From the NCBI GenBank assembly GCA_021809185.1, contig JAKBAI010000024.1, positions 1 to 34,522 of the forward strand: a stretch of 34,522 bases of DNA. The letters run 5' to 3'. The notes beneath the pieces are model-generated. The model made no database searches, was not told the origin of the DNA, and saw only the letters and a list, made by a program, of their open reading frames with translations. This stretch comes from Planctomycetota bacterium (GTDB lineage: Bacteria; Planctomycetota; Planctomycetia; Gemmatales; Gemmataceae). This document shows, one piece after another, positions 27,286-34,522 of this stretch. The position numbers were made by a program, and so were the translations under genes. Each line of letters begins with the position of its first letter. The stretch's first letter is position 1.

Positions 27286-27705
27286 TTATTTGCCTTTGTG
27301 AGCAGTGTGGCAAGCTTTGCAAGAGGTTCCCAAAGATTTCAAAGCTGTTTGTGCCGCTTTCAAATCTTTCTTTTCCGAGGCGGTATGGAGAGCCTTAGCA
27401 TCATTCAACCACTTGGTCGAGAGCTTTTTCCAAGACTCAGCAGAGCCCTTCTTGGGTTTACCTTTGGTCATATCGGTAGCGGCATCGACCCATTCTTTGC
27501 TCTTCGTTGACACCGTGGCCCAATCCGCTGGTTTTTTCGCGAGAGATTCACTGATGGTATCGCGAATGCCATCCTCATTATGAACTAATTTCATAACTTC
27601 TTTAATCGATTTTGGTTTATCGGCAGCATGGATAATGCCAAAACCTGCCAGTACCCCAGCAATCAAACCGAGAGCCAGTAAACTCAAGCTAACAAAACGC
27701 TTCAT
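27286..27705 (-). CDS. small exported cytochrome c, class II (c'/c556-like)
   Basis: A 139-residue protein with a signal peptide (KRFVSLSLLALGLIAGVLAGFG, then AA before DKPK), a helical body rich in Lys and Ala, and a single CKACH haem site ten residues before the C-terminus. The four-helix body with a C-terminal CxxCH is the class II cytochrome c pattern (c', c556). The open frame reaches ATG 27723, but AGGAG lies 5 bases before ATG 27705, inside the longer frame, so 27705 is the real start. Its electron partner is unknown. It is the second exported c-type cytochrome in the window. Confidence 0.85.
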   Translation of the reverse strand: MKRFVSLSLLALGLIAGVLAGFGIIHAADKPKSIKEVMKLVHNEDGIRDTISESLAKKPADWATVSTKSKEWVDAATDMTKGKPKKGSAESWKKLSTKWLNDAKALHTASEKKDLKAAQTALKSLGTSCKACHTAHKGK

Positions 27706-27941
27706 TAATTCTCCTATTTTCATACTTATTCATACATCTTCATACATAAAAGGATATCGCCACCAACCCAATTTGCTGACGATCTTTTTGTATATCGGCA
27801 ATCATTCTACTAATTCACGAAAACTTCGATCAGAGTAGTAATAAACTTTTCGATTCGGGCATATCGAAGCAGTTTACTAAAAATCGCGATCGGAGAATCA
27901 TGAAAAAAGATTGAACTTTAGAAATAATGGACTATGGGATG

Positions 27942-28889
27942 TTAATTTTTATTCTTTTCGGGCAACAGATAAATAAAACTTTTGCCCAAACGACCGCCAT
28001 AATTACCCGCAGAGATCTTAATGAGTCCTGGAATATCTTTCATCGCTTGAATAGCAGCTTGGGTTGCCCGCGAGATGGTTTCTAGATTTTTACCGTTCAG
28101 GATAATTTCTTGAATGGAAACAACCCCATCGGGCACTCGGCTCTGGTCGCCAAGCTTATCTTTCAAACTAGGGCAAAAGTCTAGATAAGTCCCCGCAATA
28201 CTGAATTTATATTTACTACCCGCTTTCGAACCGCTTGCGGCAACTCCACCAGGAAAAGGCATGATAACACCTGGAATTTTCGCTGCTGCTTCGACTCCCA
28301 ATTCCGCAGCCCGGAGTGCAGCTTCGGGACTACTACCCATCAGCCAAAGGTTTCCTCCCATCAAACCATCTTGATAGCCGATTCTTCGCTCTATAAAAAA
28401 TTCGCCCGATAAAATCGGTATAACCCACCCTTTTCGCCCAAATTTTTCTGCCCGATATTGATAACCTTCTCCAAAAAATGCAATCTTTCGACCCATTTTG
28501 AAATAGGTTTCGCTGTCCTGCATCACATTAAAACAGGCGCAGGTAGGGCAGGTAAGAATATTTTGACTAATGCGAACCAGCAGAGATTTTTCTAGAGCTT
28601 CCACCCGATCTTTCCGAAATCGTGGCACATGAAATTGTAATATCGCTCCGGGGCGGCCATCAGGTGTTTTCTCATCAGTTCCATTAGAATCGGGTAGGCC
28701 GATATAGCGGTCCAGTCCTGCTTCACAATCACACATGATCGTACTGGATGCGTTACCTGTTGCAGTCTGAATTGCTTGATCTAACCAGTATTTCGATGCC
28801 GCGGTTACCAGAACCTCCGCATACAAGCTGCGAAAAGCCTCTGCATATGTATCTTCAATCTCTGTTTTTGCTATTTTCGCTTCGTCCAC
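27942..28889 (-). CDS. fhcD: formylmethanofuran:tetrahydromethanopterin formyltransferase
   Basis: A 315-residue homologue of Ftr/FhcD, which transfers the formyl group between methanofuran and tetrahydromethanopterin. Recognisable segments include the N-terminal EDTYAEAF, CDCEAGLD, DGRPG followed by the LQFH segment, the RIGYQDGLMGGNLW block, FPGGVAASGSK and the C-terminal ISAGNYGGRLGK. The length is close to the family (about 297-310). In planctomycetes and methylotrophs this enzyme works in oxidation of formaldehyde to formate, as part of the FhcABCD complex. The other subunits are not in this window, so the gene stands alone here. The ATG at 28889 follows GGGGGGAG on the minus strand, a good ribosome-binding site. 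Confidence 0.92.
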   Translation of the reverse strand: MDEAKIAKTEIEDTYAEAFRSLYAEVLVTAASKYWLDQAIQTATGNASSTIMCDCEAGLDRYIGLPDSNGTDEKTPDGRPGAILQFHVPRFRKDRVEALEKSLLVRISQNILTCPTCACFNVMQDSETYFKMGRKIAFFGEGYQYRAEKFGRKGWVIPILSGEFFIERRIGYQDGLMGGNLWLMGSSPEAALRAAELGVEAAAKIPGVIMPFPGGVAASGSKAGSKYKFSIAGTYLDFCPSLKDKLGDQSRVPDGVVSIQEIILNGKNLETISRATQAAIQAMKDIPGLIKISAGNYGGRLGKSFIYLLPEKNKN

Positions 28890-29263
28890 GGTTCTGATCT
28901 CCCCCCTCGAAAAATGGAAAAACTTTTAGACCCTATCTTATTGATAGATATTTGATTTATAACCAGAAAAAAAGAAAAAAACTTCTCTCTCCACAAATCA
29001 ATTTTAATTTGATTCACATTTTGGTTTTTCATTAAATATTAATATAAAGATACCTGGTAATTCTATAAATCTCATATTCTTTTACGAATCTTCTTAAAAA
29101 TCAGCCCAAAATTGGTTGACCTACAAGTCAATCGATTTCATTGAAAGTGCTTTTATTAAATCCATTTTGAAAAAAATTTATGATTATTTCAAAATGAGCA
29201 GTCGAGATTCCGAAGAAGACCTAAAACGATTTAAGGACAAGATCTGAAAAAAAAGGATTAAGA
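28890..29263. other. divergent AT-rich intergenic region
   Basis: About 375 bases between fhcD and nfo, which diverge. No structure recognised beyond high A+T. Confidence 0.4.
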
Positions 29264-30118
29264 ATGCCGTTATTTGGAGCTCATTTATCGATAGCTGGGG
29301 GATATTATCTGGCAGCAGATTGTGCTGGATCGATGAAAACTCCCATTTTGCAGATGTTTACTAAATCGAATAACCAGTGGCAGGCTAAAAAGCTCACTCA
29401 AGAAGAGATTGATGAATTTCGAGATCACTTTAAATCGAATCATTTGCAAATGGCGATAGCTCATAATTCTTATCTAATCAATCTAGCTAGTCCCAAAAAA
29501 GAGGTCTATGATAAATCGGTTGAGGCGATGGCTATTGAAATGGATCGGGCGGAGGCTTTAGGAATCCGTTATCTGGTAATGCACCCGGGTGCTCATCTGG
29601 ATCAATCAGAAGAAAAAGGGATCGCTCAAATTGCGCGGTCCCTAGACAATCTCCTCGTCGAGAAAAAAGAACTTCAAGTTCAGCTTTTGCTAGAGACTAC
29701 TGCTGGGCAGGGGAGCTGTCTCGGTCACCGGTTTGAGCAATTAAGAGCCATTTTAGATCTGATGAAAAAGGCAGATAAAATAGGGATTTGTCTCGATACC
29801 TGCCATATATTTGCCGCGGGCTATGACTGGGTTTCTCCGCAAGGGTATGAGGATACATTTCGGGAATTTGATCGATTGCTCGGACTGAATTCTCTAAAAG
29901 TTTTTCACATCAATGATAGTGTACGTGCGTTGGGTAGCCGAGTCGATCGACACGCGAATCTCGGTAAGGGATTAATCGGTAGAAAGCCGTTTGAAAGACT
30001 TATTCTCGATGAGCGTTTTGAAAATCATCCGATGATTCTGGAAACTCCTCCAGAAGAAGTTCGTAAAGATTTAACATGGCTACGTAGAGTTTGGAACAAA
30101 GCTCAAAAAAACAAATAG
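29264..30118 (+). CDS. nfo: deoxyribonuclease IV (endonuclease IV)
   Basis: A 284-residue AP endonuclease of the TIM-barrel family that cleaves DNA 5' to abasic sites using three zinc ions. The zinc ligands are recognisable in order: His in IAHNSYLINLASP, His in VMHPGAH, Glu in LLETTAGQG, Asp/His in CLDTCHIFAAGYD, His in VFHINDS, Asp-His in RVDRHANLGKG and Glu in ILETPP. The length is the same as the E. coli enzyme (285). The ATG at 29264 begins the conserved first strand; AAGGA lies about 9 bases upstream. It is a single gene, convergent with the DUF1573 gene. Confidence 0.95.
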   Translation: MPLFGAHLSIAGGYYLAADCAGSMKTPILQMFTKSNNQWQAKKLTQEEIDEFRDHFKSNHLQMAIAHNSYLINLASPKKEVYDKSVEAMAIEMDRAEALGIRYLVMHPGAHLDQSEEKGIAQIARSLDNLLVEKKELQVQLLLETTAGQGSCLGHRFEQLRAILDLMKKADKIGICLDTCHIFAAGYDWVSPQGYEDTFREFDRLLGLNSLKVFHINDSVRALGSRVDRHANLGKGLIGRKPFERLILDERFENHPMILETPPEEVRKDLTWLRRVWNKAQKNK

Positions 30119-30190
30119 TCTCTGAGAAAAAGCTAGTTTATCTGCAGAGCGGATTCAATAGCTTGGCTTGGCCTATCTCTATAAACCGAA

Positions 30191-31369
30191 CTAATCATCC
30201 TCTTCCTCCTCTTTTTGTTCCCAGTGAACGGGAAGAACAATCAGCTGAGGTTTTGGCTCTTTGATATATATTTTTACAAGCCCATCTTTTTGGAATGTTT
30301 TTTTGCTCATTTCTGATAATTGGATGCCAACGCGAACCGTTACCATTTTGCCTGGACCATTTGCTGATTTTGTCGTAATTTCCGATGAATCGGTTTCAAT
30401 GCGTTCTAAAGCAATGGCATCATGATTGCCATCGCCAATACAAACGAGCCGGGAAGCGGTGGACTGATCTTTCCCCAATTGAAAGAATAGCCGATCGGTC
30501 GATGCGGAGATTTGACTTTTATCTTTCTTGACGACTCGAAATGGAACTTCCAAGATTGAATATTCTGGATCATCGGTATCGATTTGGATTTTTGCTTCGT
30601 GGAAGCCGATGGGAGTTTTCTTCGTTACTGTAACCGTTAATTCATGCTGAATCGAAGGATTTTGGCTCGCTTCCCCTTGAGTTTTTTTACAATCGATACC
30701 AGGAATCGAACAGCGAATACTTTTGATTTGAAATCCCTTCTTTCGTTCATCTTTAATATGAATCGATTGTTGAATCTCTGAGTCGGTTGTCGAGAGCAAA
30801 ATCGCAGCAGGGCTTATCTGAATCTCGCGGACAAGTTCAGCTCGAAAGATTACCTTCTTGGCATACGTTTTTTCCATTTTGGAACCGATGCGATATAAGA
30901 TCGTATCTTGCCATTCCCGTTTGCCTGGAGGTTGAGAAAGGGTATTGATCTCTAAAGTAAGAGTTTCTGTTTTACCCGCGGTAATTATCTTATTACTCAA
31001 TTGAGGCGTCAAACATCCACACTCTCTTGTAACTTGATGAATGATTATATTGTCCGAGGTCGGGTTATGCAGATCGAATTTTACTTTAAGCGGTTTCGCA
31101 ATCTTAACCAGACCTCTATCGATCATGGCCGATGGGATCTGCAACGGGCCTTCTTCCAGAGTCTTATCCGCGTTTAGACTCGAATGATTATAGTTGGCTC
31201 TGTCTCCATGTTGATCTAATTTCTGTTCATCATCGTTTTGAGATATATTTGAAGAAACCGCATTTTGAGATATATTTGAAGAAACCGCATTTAATCGAAT
31301 CTCCTTTGTTATAATGCCAGCCAATAAAATCAGAGTAATTGCTGAAAGAAGAAATAGACAGTACTTCAT
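30191..31369 (-). CDS. exported DUF1573 domain protein
   Basis: A 392-residue protein with a hydrophobic N-terminal signal or anchor (about 3-20) and an Ig-like DUF1573 domain at about 85-165 (FDLHNPTSDNIIIHQVTRECGC, then TLTLEIN), common in Planctomycetes and Bacteroidetes. Later beta-rich segments (about 180-385) may be further Ig-like folds. Acidic residues end the protein. The function of the family is unknown; an extracytoplasmic structural role is the usual assumption. The region after the signal contains a duplicated NAVSSNISQ unit from a 27-bp DNA repeat. The ATG at 31369 fits the signal peptide. Confidence 0.82.
   Translation of the reverse strand: MKYCLFLLSAITLILLAGIITKEIRLNAVSSNISQNAVSSNISQNDDEQKLDQHGDRANYNHSSLNADKTLEEGPLQIPSAMIDRGLVKIAKPLKVKFDLHNPTSDNIIIHQVTRECGCLTPQLSNKIITAGKTETLTLEINTLSQPPGKREWQDTILYRIGSKMEKTYAKKVIFRAELVREIQISPAAILLSTTDSEIQQSIHIKDERKKGFQIKSIRCSIPGIDCKKTQGEASQNPSIQHELTVTVTKKTPIGFHEAKIQIDTDDPEYSILEVPFRVVKKDKSQISASTDRLFFQLGKDQSTASRLVCIGDGNHDAIALERIETDSSEITTKSANGPGKMVTVRVGIQLSEMSKKTFQKDGLVKIYIKEPKPQLIVLPVHWEQKEEEEDD
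31236..31289 (-). repeat. 27-bp direct repeat in DUF1573 gene
   Basis: Two perfect adjacent 27-base copies (the plus strand starts TTTTGAGATATATTTGAAG), in frame, duplicating nine residues just after the signal peptide. Confidence 0.95.
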
Positions 31370-31893
31370 GATTCGATCCTTAATTGATATTAATTCTGTG
31401 AGAGCATCCCTATCGGTCCAGCGCTATCGGTGTATCAACTATCTGATTTATTCAAAGGATTTATAATTTTGGGACTTTAGCGAACTTGATGGAACCTCGC
31501 AAGATCATTTATGGAGAGAAATAGCTAAGAACAATAGACCGAATCGATTTTAAAAATGGTACTATCTTCCTAGCCAATCTTAAGCTTAGAATTTGAGAAA
31601 AGATCATTCCATCATTCGATAAGGGCTTGACTATATCGAGAAAATAGCTAATTTGATAGGAGAGAAATAAAGATTTGAGTTTGAATATTCTTGCATTATT
31701 TTCAGCTATATTATTTCAGCTATAATGTTCAGGAATATCTTCAATATGAATTAAAGCCTGATACAACTAAGAATCAAGAACCAAAGTGAAAGTAATTCCC
31801 TGAATTACTCATTTTCTCTGGTTTTCTAAGTTGTGTATTTTCTAAGTTATGTTTATTCTCTATAGAGATTTTTCTCTCTATACATTTTTAATT
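31370..31893. other. AT-rich intergenic region upstream of tRNA-Thr
   Basis: About 520 bases without a gene. It contains short direct repeats of TTTCAGCTATA (about 31700-31725) and a small hairpin TATAGAGA/TCTCTATA (31861-31882) just before the tRNA. No clear promoter could be assigned. Confidence 0.4.
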
Positions 31894-31966
31894 GCCGACT
31901 TAGCTCAGCTGGTAGAGCAATGCTTTCGTAAAGCATAGGTCCGGGGTTCGAATCCCCGAGTCGGCT
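31894..31966 (+). tRNA. tRNA-Thr (anticodon CGU)
   Basis: A 73-base cloverleaf: acceptor GCCGACT/AGTCGGC (7 bp perfect), D arm GCTC/GAGC with AGCTGGTA loop, anticodon arm ATGCT/AGCAT with loop TTCGTAA (anticodon CGT, reading ACG), variable AGGTC, T arm CGGGG/CCCCG with TTCGAAT. CCA is not encoded. Its 3' part is repeated at 33782-33826, marking it as an integration target. Confidence 0.97.
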
Positions 31967-31973
31967 CTTTCTC
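31929..31973 (+). repeat. attachment-site-like repeat, left copy (within tRNA-Thr)
   Basis: These 45 bases, from the 3' half of the anticodon loop through the end of the tRNA plus CTTTCTC, are repeated without mismatch at 33782-33826. An intact tRNA at one end and a 3' fragment at the other is the usual result of site-specific integration by a tyrosine recombinase. Confidence 0.85.
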
Positions 31974-32062
31974 CCCTCGGCTATCGAGTCGTCAATCGTC
32001 GTCACCAGTTTAGCGGCACAATTTGAGGGCGAGGGGTGGGTGAGGAATATGAGGAATACACC

Positions 32063-33211
32063 ATGAGAGTCCAAGTTAGAGTCAGAGGGCAAGCCGCCCG
32101 TCTCGTCATACCCGGTCTTCTGCTGTTCGCTGCGTTCCTGCTGGTCGGGGGTGACACCGCCGGCCCGTGTAATGCCGACGAGGCGAAGCTGGACGGTAAG
32201 TCTGCGAAGTTCCGTGTAATCATCTCGACCGACTTCCCACCGCTGGACGTGATCCCGGTCAAGGGTGTCAAAAACGGCGACCCCCCGGAGAAGTGCAGTG
32301 ACCCGGACGACGTTCAGTCGATGGTCCGCTACCTGCTGTACACGAACGAGTTTGACACCGAGGGGCTGCTGGTAACGTCGGGCACGTTCGCCAACGTCGC
32401 AAAGAAGAAGAACTTGCTCGACATGCTCGACCTCTACGGCAAGGTGGAACAGAACCTCCGAAAGCATGACCGTCGCTACCCCACTGCCAAGCAACTGAGA
32501 GCAGTCACTTGGGAAGGGCGATCCGGCACTTGGGGCGCACCGGCTGTTGGCACGAAGAAGAAGAAGCTCGACGACATTCTGGGAAAGGACAAGGACAGCG
32601 AGGCGTCGAATGCGATTATCAAGATTGTGGACCAGCCCGATCCGCGGCCGGTGTGGATTTGTGTCTGGGGCGGCTCCCGCGAGGTGGCGCAGGCGATCTG
32701 GAAGGTGAAGGCGACTCGTACCCGCGCCGAACTGGACCGCTTTCTCAGCAAGATGCGGCTGTACCTGATCGCCAAGCAGGATGCGACCGCCGACTGGCTG
32801 CTGGATGAGTCCCCAAGCCTGTTCATCATCCTGTCCGAGAATAACTACATGGGCATGTTCTGGAGTATGCCGGGGGCCGATCAGAAGATCGCTGACCTTG
32901 CGTGGGCCAACAAACATGTCCGTGAGGGACACGGCCCGCTTGGTGCTACGTACCCTCGGAGTGGCTGGGATCCAAAAGTCCCTGGTGTGTGGGAGGGTGA
33001 CACCCCGTCCTTCCTACACTTGGTCAGCGCGATCCGCAAGGTGAACGACCCGGAGAAGCCGGACCAGCCGGGTTGGGGCGGGCGATTCGTCCGGCCCGAC
33101 ACCGCCAAGAACCACTGGTTCGACCACAAAGACGGCACCAAGGCCATCTGGCGATGGCGGGCCGATGTCCAGAAAGAGTTCGCGGAGCGTGCGAACTGGA
33201 TGCTGCCCTGA
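32063..33211 (+). CDS. exported DUF1593-like (nucleoside hydrolase-like) protein
   Basis: A 382-residue protein. The signal peptide is clear (RGQAARLVIPGLLLFAAFLLVGG, cleavage near CNADEA). The mature part starts with RVIISTDFPPLDVIPVKG, SDPDDVQSMVRYLLYTNEFDTEGLLVTSG; acidic DPDD and the following EGL match the N-terminal metal-binding pattern of nucleoside hydrolase-like DUF1593 proteins (Sde182 type, found with plant polysaccharide degradation). Later motifs are VWGGSREVAQAIW and an IILSENNYMGMF region. The length is shorter than the two-domain Sde182 proteins. ATG 32063 is chosen over GTG 32036 because GAGG lies 8 bases upstream and the signal peptide then begins correctly. GC-rich codon use differs from genes left of the tRNA, suggesting transfer. 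Confidence 0.78.
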   Translation: MRVQVRVRGQAARLVIPGLLLFAAFLLVGGDTAGPCNADEAKLDGKSAKFRVIISTDFPPLDVIPVKGVKNGDPPEKCSDPDDVQSMVRYLLYTNEFDTEGLLVTSGTFANVAKKKNLLDMLDLYGKVEQNLRKHDRRYPTAKQLRAVTWEGRSGTWGAPAVGTKKKKLDDILGKDKDSEASNAIIKIVDQPDPRPVWICVWGGSREVAQAIWKVKATRTRAELDRFLSKMRLYLIAKQDATADWLLDESPSLFIILSENNYMGMFWSMPGADQKIADLAWANKHVREGHGPLGATYPRSGWDPKVPGVWEGDTPSFLHLVSAIRKVNDPEKPDQPGWGGRFVRPDTAKNHWFDHKDGTKAIWRWRADVQKEFAERANWMLP

Positions 33212-33257
33212 GCCTTGGGTGGAAGACGCGCAAACCCCAAACCTCGAACCAACACTG

Positions 33258-33322
33258 CACCTGAGCCGGCGGCACGGTAGGTTTCTGGGACTTCATGTCC
33301 CCTGATGCCGTTGGCTCAGGTG
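33258..33322. repeat. GC-rich inverted repeat downstream of the DUF1593 gene
   Basis: CACCTGAGCC (33258-33267) pairs perfectly with GGCTCAGGTG (33313-33322), with an inner GGCGGCA/TGCCGTT that nearly continues the stem. It lies 46 bases after the stop codon; it may be a terminator or a recombination site. No T tract follows. Confidence 0.55.
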
Positions 33323-33552
33323 GGTTCGGTCACTCGCTGCCGACTTCGCCAAGCCCCCCCCGTGAAACAGAACCCGACGAAGTGGCAAATGACGCGGGCG
33401 GGGTAGGATTAGCTTTTTCCCATTTTGTGTTCAGGTTCTAGCATTGATATTTCTGCATCTCGACTGCTCTCCACTAGCGGAAAGGATCAACTCTTTCAGA
33501 AACGACCCGGACGAAGCTTTGGCATATGCCTCTGGGGTACAACCTCCGGGAC

Positions 33553-33739
33553 TATAGTGGACCCCAAAAACTGTTCCACGGAGAGAACTACCATTTTGGT
33601 TGTTGCAATTGGTGTCAGATGAGTGTATGTGGATTCTGAGATTTTTCGTTGATAAGGTTAGCGGGGGGGTGCCAACCCCCTGATTCTTTAATTCTTGATA
33701 GGACAGCATTTTTTGGTATTGACAATGGGGTCCACCATA
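33553..33739. mobile_element. possible MITE or insertion-sequence remnant
   Basis: TATAGTGGACCCCA (33553-33566) and the inverted copy TGGGGTCCACCATA (33726-33739) match at 13 of 14 positions and bracket about 160 non-coding bases. The terminal GTGGACCCCA resembles the ends of some insertion sequences. No transposase remains. Inferred from the repeats only. Confidence 0.4.
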
Positions 33740-33781
33740 AGCCTCGTACCAGTTATCAGAGCGAGGTATTTAGTAATCCCC

Positions 33782-33826
33782 TAAAGCATAGGTCCGGGGT
33801 TCGAATCCCCGAGTCGGCTCTTTCTC
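33782..33826 (+). repeat. attachment-site-like repeat, right copy (tRNA-Thr 3' fragment)
   Basis: An exact 45-base copy of 31929-31973. It cannot form a tRNA by itself because the acceptor 5' strand, D arm and anticodon are absent. It is the expected far-end junction of the element. Confidence 0.85.
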
Positions 33827-33870
33827 AAATAACTAATATTTCGAATTCTCTTCTTAGAGGAATCAGGTTT

Positions 33871-34522
33871 ATGATCACACCAACTGCCGATGCCGTCCTC
33901 GAACAGTTATCGGTCAATAACGCTCAGGTACTGAATCTGCTTGCCCTCTGCCGAGCACCAGAATACAATCATATCTGGTCAGAGACGCCGAAACTTTTAC
34001 GCCGGTTCGCGCGCCTCCTTCTCAAACAGGGCCATCCGACTCTGGCTCTCGAAGTCGCGTCTCGCGGTTTGGACAAACTCTATCCAGGAGACCACGACCT
34101 TATGTACTGCCGAGCGCTTGCATTGTGGTACGGAGCGGCAATCCCAGACGTGCTTCTGTCTTCGTGCGAGAAATGCTCGAACGCGGCGACCTACCACCCG
34201 AGATTCAAAGTGACGTTCTCAGCCTTTCAGGTCGCATCCGAAAGGATCTGGCTATTTCTTCGACTGACCAAGCTGTCCGCCTGGCACGATTTCGAGAGGC
34301 CCTCGGCTTCTATCAGAAGGCCTATGAGCTTTGCGGCGACACGTTCCCCGGCATCAATGCTGCTACTCTTGCCTTGCTATCAGGTGACTCGGATCTGTCG
34401 CGGACCATCGCTATGCAGGTTCGCGACAAGGTGTTTGCCGAACTTGACAAAACGGGCAAAGAGGGGGATTCTTGGCTGTTGGCAACTCTTGGCGAGGCAT
34501 TTCTCCTTATAGGAGCGATTCC
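33871..34522 (+). pseudogene. frameshifted TPR/TRAFs-binding-like gene, partial
   Basis: The ATG at 33871 (AGAGGA about 9 bases upstream) opens a sensible helical sequence (ITPTADAVLEQL, FARLLLKQGHPTLALEVASRGLDK, DLMYCRALAL). Near 34126 the original frame turns into a non-protein-like, Arg/Ser-rich sequence that ends at 34512. The frame shifted by one continues coherently to the window edge: RSGNPRRASVFVREMLERGD, then REALGFYQKAYELCGD, FPGINAATLALLSGD, WLLATLGEAFLLIGA. The GINAATLAL segment resembles the DUF4071/TRAFs-binding tetratricopeptide proteins. A single missing base around 34126 explains both halves. It may be a real pseudogene or a sequencing error. The gene is GC-rich like the preceding element and is cut by the window end. 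Confidence 0.65.

Larger units (their letters stand above)
31974..33781. mobile_element. small tRNA-integrated element without recombinase
   Basis: The 1.8-kb segment between the two 45-bp repeats. It is visibly more GC-rich than the chromosome to the left. It carries one complete gene (DUF1593-like, 32063-33211), a GC-rich inverted repeat (33258-33322) and a small inverted-repeat unit (33553-33739). No integrase, transposase or replication gene is present, so it would depend on a recombinase supplied elsewhere or be a decayed remnant of a larger island. Confidence 0.65.
33212..33870. other. non-coding right part of the element and second repeat
   Basis: About 660 bases. It contains a GC-rich inverted repeat (33258-33322), a short inverted-repeat unit (33553-33739), a GGGGG/CCCCC hairpin near 33664-33680 and the right 45-bp tRNA repeat. 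Short ORFs here have no recognisable product. Confidence 0.45.

Noticed and set aside
31853-32932. 359-codon minus-strand ORF running through the tRNA and the DUF1593 gene
   Set aside because: It is antisense to a gene with a signal peptide and clear motifs. Long reverse ORFs are expected in GC-rich DNA, and it would include the tRNA.
33649-33870. Longer start for the frameshifted right-end gene
   Set aside because: This would translate through the tRNA fragment and intergenic DNA. The ATG at 33871 has a ribosome-binding site and begins the protein-like sequence.

Overview
The window looks like chromosomal DNA of a planctomycete. This is inferred from gene content: a large PA14-plus-multihaem cytochrome with five CxxCH motifs, a formylmethanofuran:H4MPT formyltransferase, a DUF1573 protein, a DUF1593-type protein, a class II cytochrome c, and long AT-rich spacers with genes in small, often single-gene units. 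Base composition is moderate to AT-rich for the first 31.9 kb. It becomes clearly GC-richer after a tRNA-Thr gene.

Layout. 1-1702 (minus): a threonine synthase-type PLP enzyme followed by a MoaD/ThiS-like small sulfur-carrier protein ending in GG. About 840 bases upstream on the same strand, at about 2538-2791, is a SAM-I (S-box) riboswitch with enlarged P3 and P4 arms and no other gene between. 2989-8264 (minus): a periplasmic adaptor and a CusA/CzcA-type RND pump. 8736-13816 (plus): MATE exporter, UvrC lacking its usual C-terminal HhH part, SurE and RarD. 13978-15171 (minus): M24 peptidase. 15835-19158 (plus): the PA14/penta-haem protein with a clear intrinsic terminator. 19440-20375 (minus): secreted esterase. 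21227-24223 (plus): a large Wzz-like protein with a degenerate BY-kinase-like domain. 24394-25926 (minus): LptB with a 260-residue C-terminal extension. 26227-27192 (plus): EamA transporter. 27286-27705 (minus): cytochrome c'-like protein. 27942-28889 (minus): Ftr/FhcD of the H4MPT one-carbon pathway. 29264-30118 (plus): endonuclease IV. 30191-31369 (minus): DUF1573 protein.

Right end. An intact tRNA-Thr(CGU) at 31894-31966 is followed 1.85 kb later by an exact 45-bp copy of its 3' part (33782-33826). This is the signature of an integrated element. The segment between is GC-rich. It holds one gene for a secreted DUF1593-like protein and a small inverted-repeat structure, and no integrase. Beyond the second repeat is another GC-rich gene (TPR/TRAFs-binding-like) that is broken by an apparent one-base frameshift and runs off the window.

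Most genes are independent housekeeping or envelope functions. The connected groups are the sulfur/methionine locus at the left end (riboswitch, ThrC-like enzyme, sulfur carrier), the two-gene efflux system, two envelope-polysaccharide-related genes (Wzz-like and LptB), and two DNA-repair genes (UvrC, Nfo) that are far apart. A recurring feature is short in-frame tandem DNA repeats of 12, 15 or 27 bp in low-complexity parts of four proteins.
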